A stretch of 64,000 nucleotides of DNA, taken from positions 124,001 to 188,000 of the forward strand of contig JAFEMH010002326.1 in the NCBI GenBank assembly GCA_022495995.1, read 5' to 3'. The position numbers were made by a program, and so were the translations under genes. Below, one piece after another: positions 63,720 through 64,000 of this stretch. This DNA is from Adenophora triphylla var. japonica (Eukaryota; Streptophyta; Magnoliopsida; Asterales; Campanulaceae). Within the stretch, counting starts at the first letter, position 1. The number at the start of each line of letters is the position of its first letter. The notes beneath the pieces were generated by a model. It made no database searches and was not told where the DNA came from. It was given only the letters and a program-made list of their open reading frames with translations.

Positions 63720-64000
63720 TTTTTGTTTTAAAAAACTTTTTAAACAAAACAAAAGATTTTTAAAACGATGATGAGGGTCAAACTTTCATTTTACCCCTTT
63801 CTTTAACTGTTGTGTGTGTGTGCACGTGCTTCATTTTTATTTTACAAAAAAAAATAAAAATACAAAAAAAAAAATGCATCAATATACATCTGTGCATACA
63901 TTTAAAATTCTTCAAAAACTTCTGTTTTACTCAGAAAAAGAATTTTAGAGACCGCACACTACGCGCACTGCTGCCTCGGTTACACCGCACTCTACTCACA
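63720..64000 (+). other. Leader of element L, partial
   Basis: Non-coding, A-rich, with (TG)n at 63812-63822; matches the D leader near its end. Runs off the window. Confidence 0.65.

Larger units (their letters stand above)
62280..64000 (+). mobile_element. Element L: start of a plus-strand Tat element
   Basis: 5' LTR, PBS and the first 280 bp of leader; the rest is beyond the window. Leader text near 63945 (GACCGCACACTACGCGCAC) matches the leader of D (19640-19655). It interrupts the PMD tail of H. Confidence 0.85.

Overview
The window is flowering-plant nuclear DNA built almost entirely of nested, decaying LTR retrotransposons of the Ty3/gypsy order. I see no host gene, rRNA, tRNA or CRISPR. 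Two lineages are present. One is an Athila-like element, recognised by its PBS (TGGCGCCGTTGCCGGGGAT), gag, protease and an Athila-type extra ORF. The other is several Tat/Ogre/Retand-like elements, recognised by the PBS TGGCGACTCCGCTGGGGAC, a long leader, a gag-protease-spacer-RT-RNaseH-integrase order, 3' tandem repeats, and extra ORFs on the antisense strand between integrase and the 3' LTR. The species cannot be named from sequence alone.

Layout: 1-6389, minus-strand Athila-like element without RT or integrase (element A). 6390-8064, leader and 5' LTR of a minus Tat-type element (C). 8067-11599, leader and 5' LTR of a second minus Tat element (B), with a 63-bp triplicate at the C/B junction. 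11600-17289, a scrambled Tat derivative (M) bounded by direct repeats that carry 106-bp arrays. 17290-23507, LTR, leader and gag-protease of a plus Tat element (D). 23508-38284, a minus Tat element (F) with 3' LTR, tandem repeats, antisense PMD and DUF7745-like genes, pol, gag and a truncated leader. 38300-38850, a plus-strand pol fragment. 38851-58047, a 19.2-kb minus Tat element (I) with both LTRs, a 50-bp satellite, the same two antisense genes and a frameshift-ridden pol. 58048-58356, an LTR fragment of the F family (J). 58357-62279, the 3' half of a plus Tat element (H) with integrase, antisense DUF7745-like gene and antisense PMD tail. 62280-64000, LTR, PBS and leader of another plus Tat element (L).

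The most interesting pattern crosses element families. Each element carries its own short CG-rich palindrome just upstream of the TATA box of its LTR promoter, usually as two or more copies at fixed 22-23 or 30-31 bp spacing. The same palindrome recurs upstream of that element's extra genes (the Athila-type ORF, the antisense PMD gene and the antisense DUF7745-like gene). This looks like a self-specific promoter address shared by sense and antisense transcription units. A second pattern is a covarying hairpin motif that brackets the antisense gene module in every Tat element. A third is that the antisense PMD gene has spliceosomal introns, which antisense placement would protect from removal during retrotransposition.

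Nearly all coding regions are broken by stops or frameshifts. The best preserved are the PMD gene of F (26158-28865), the Athila-type ORF (142-1491) and the D gag-protease frame, which has stops but no frameshift.
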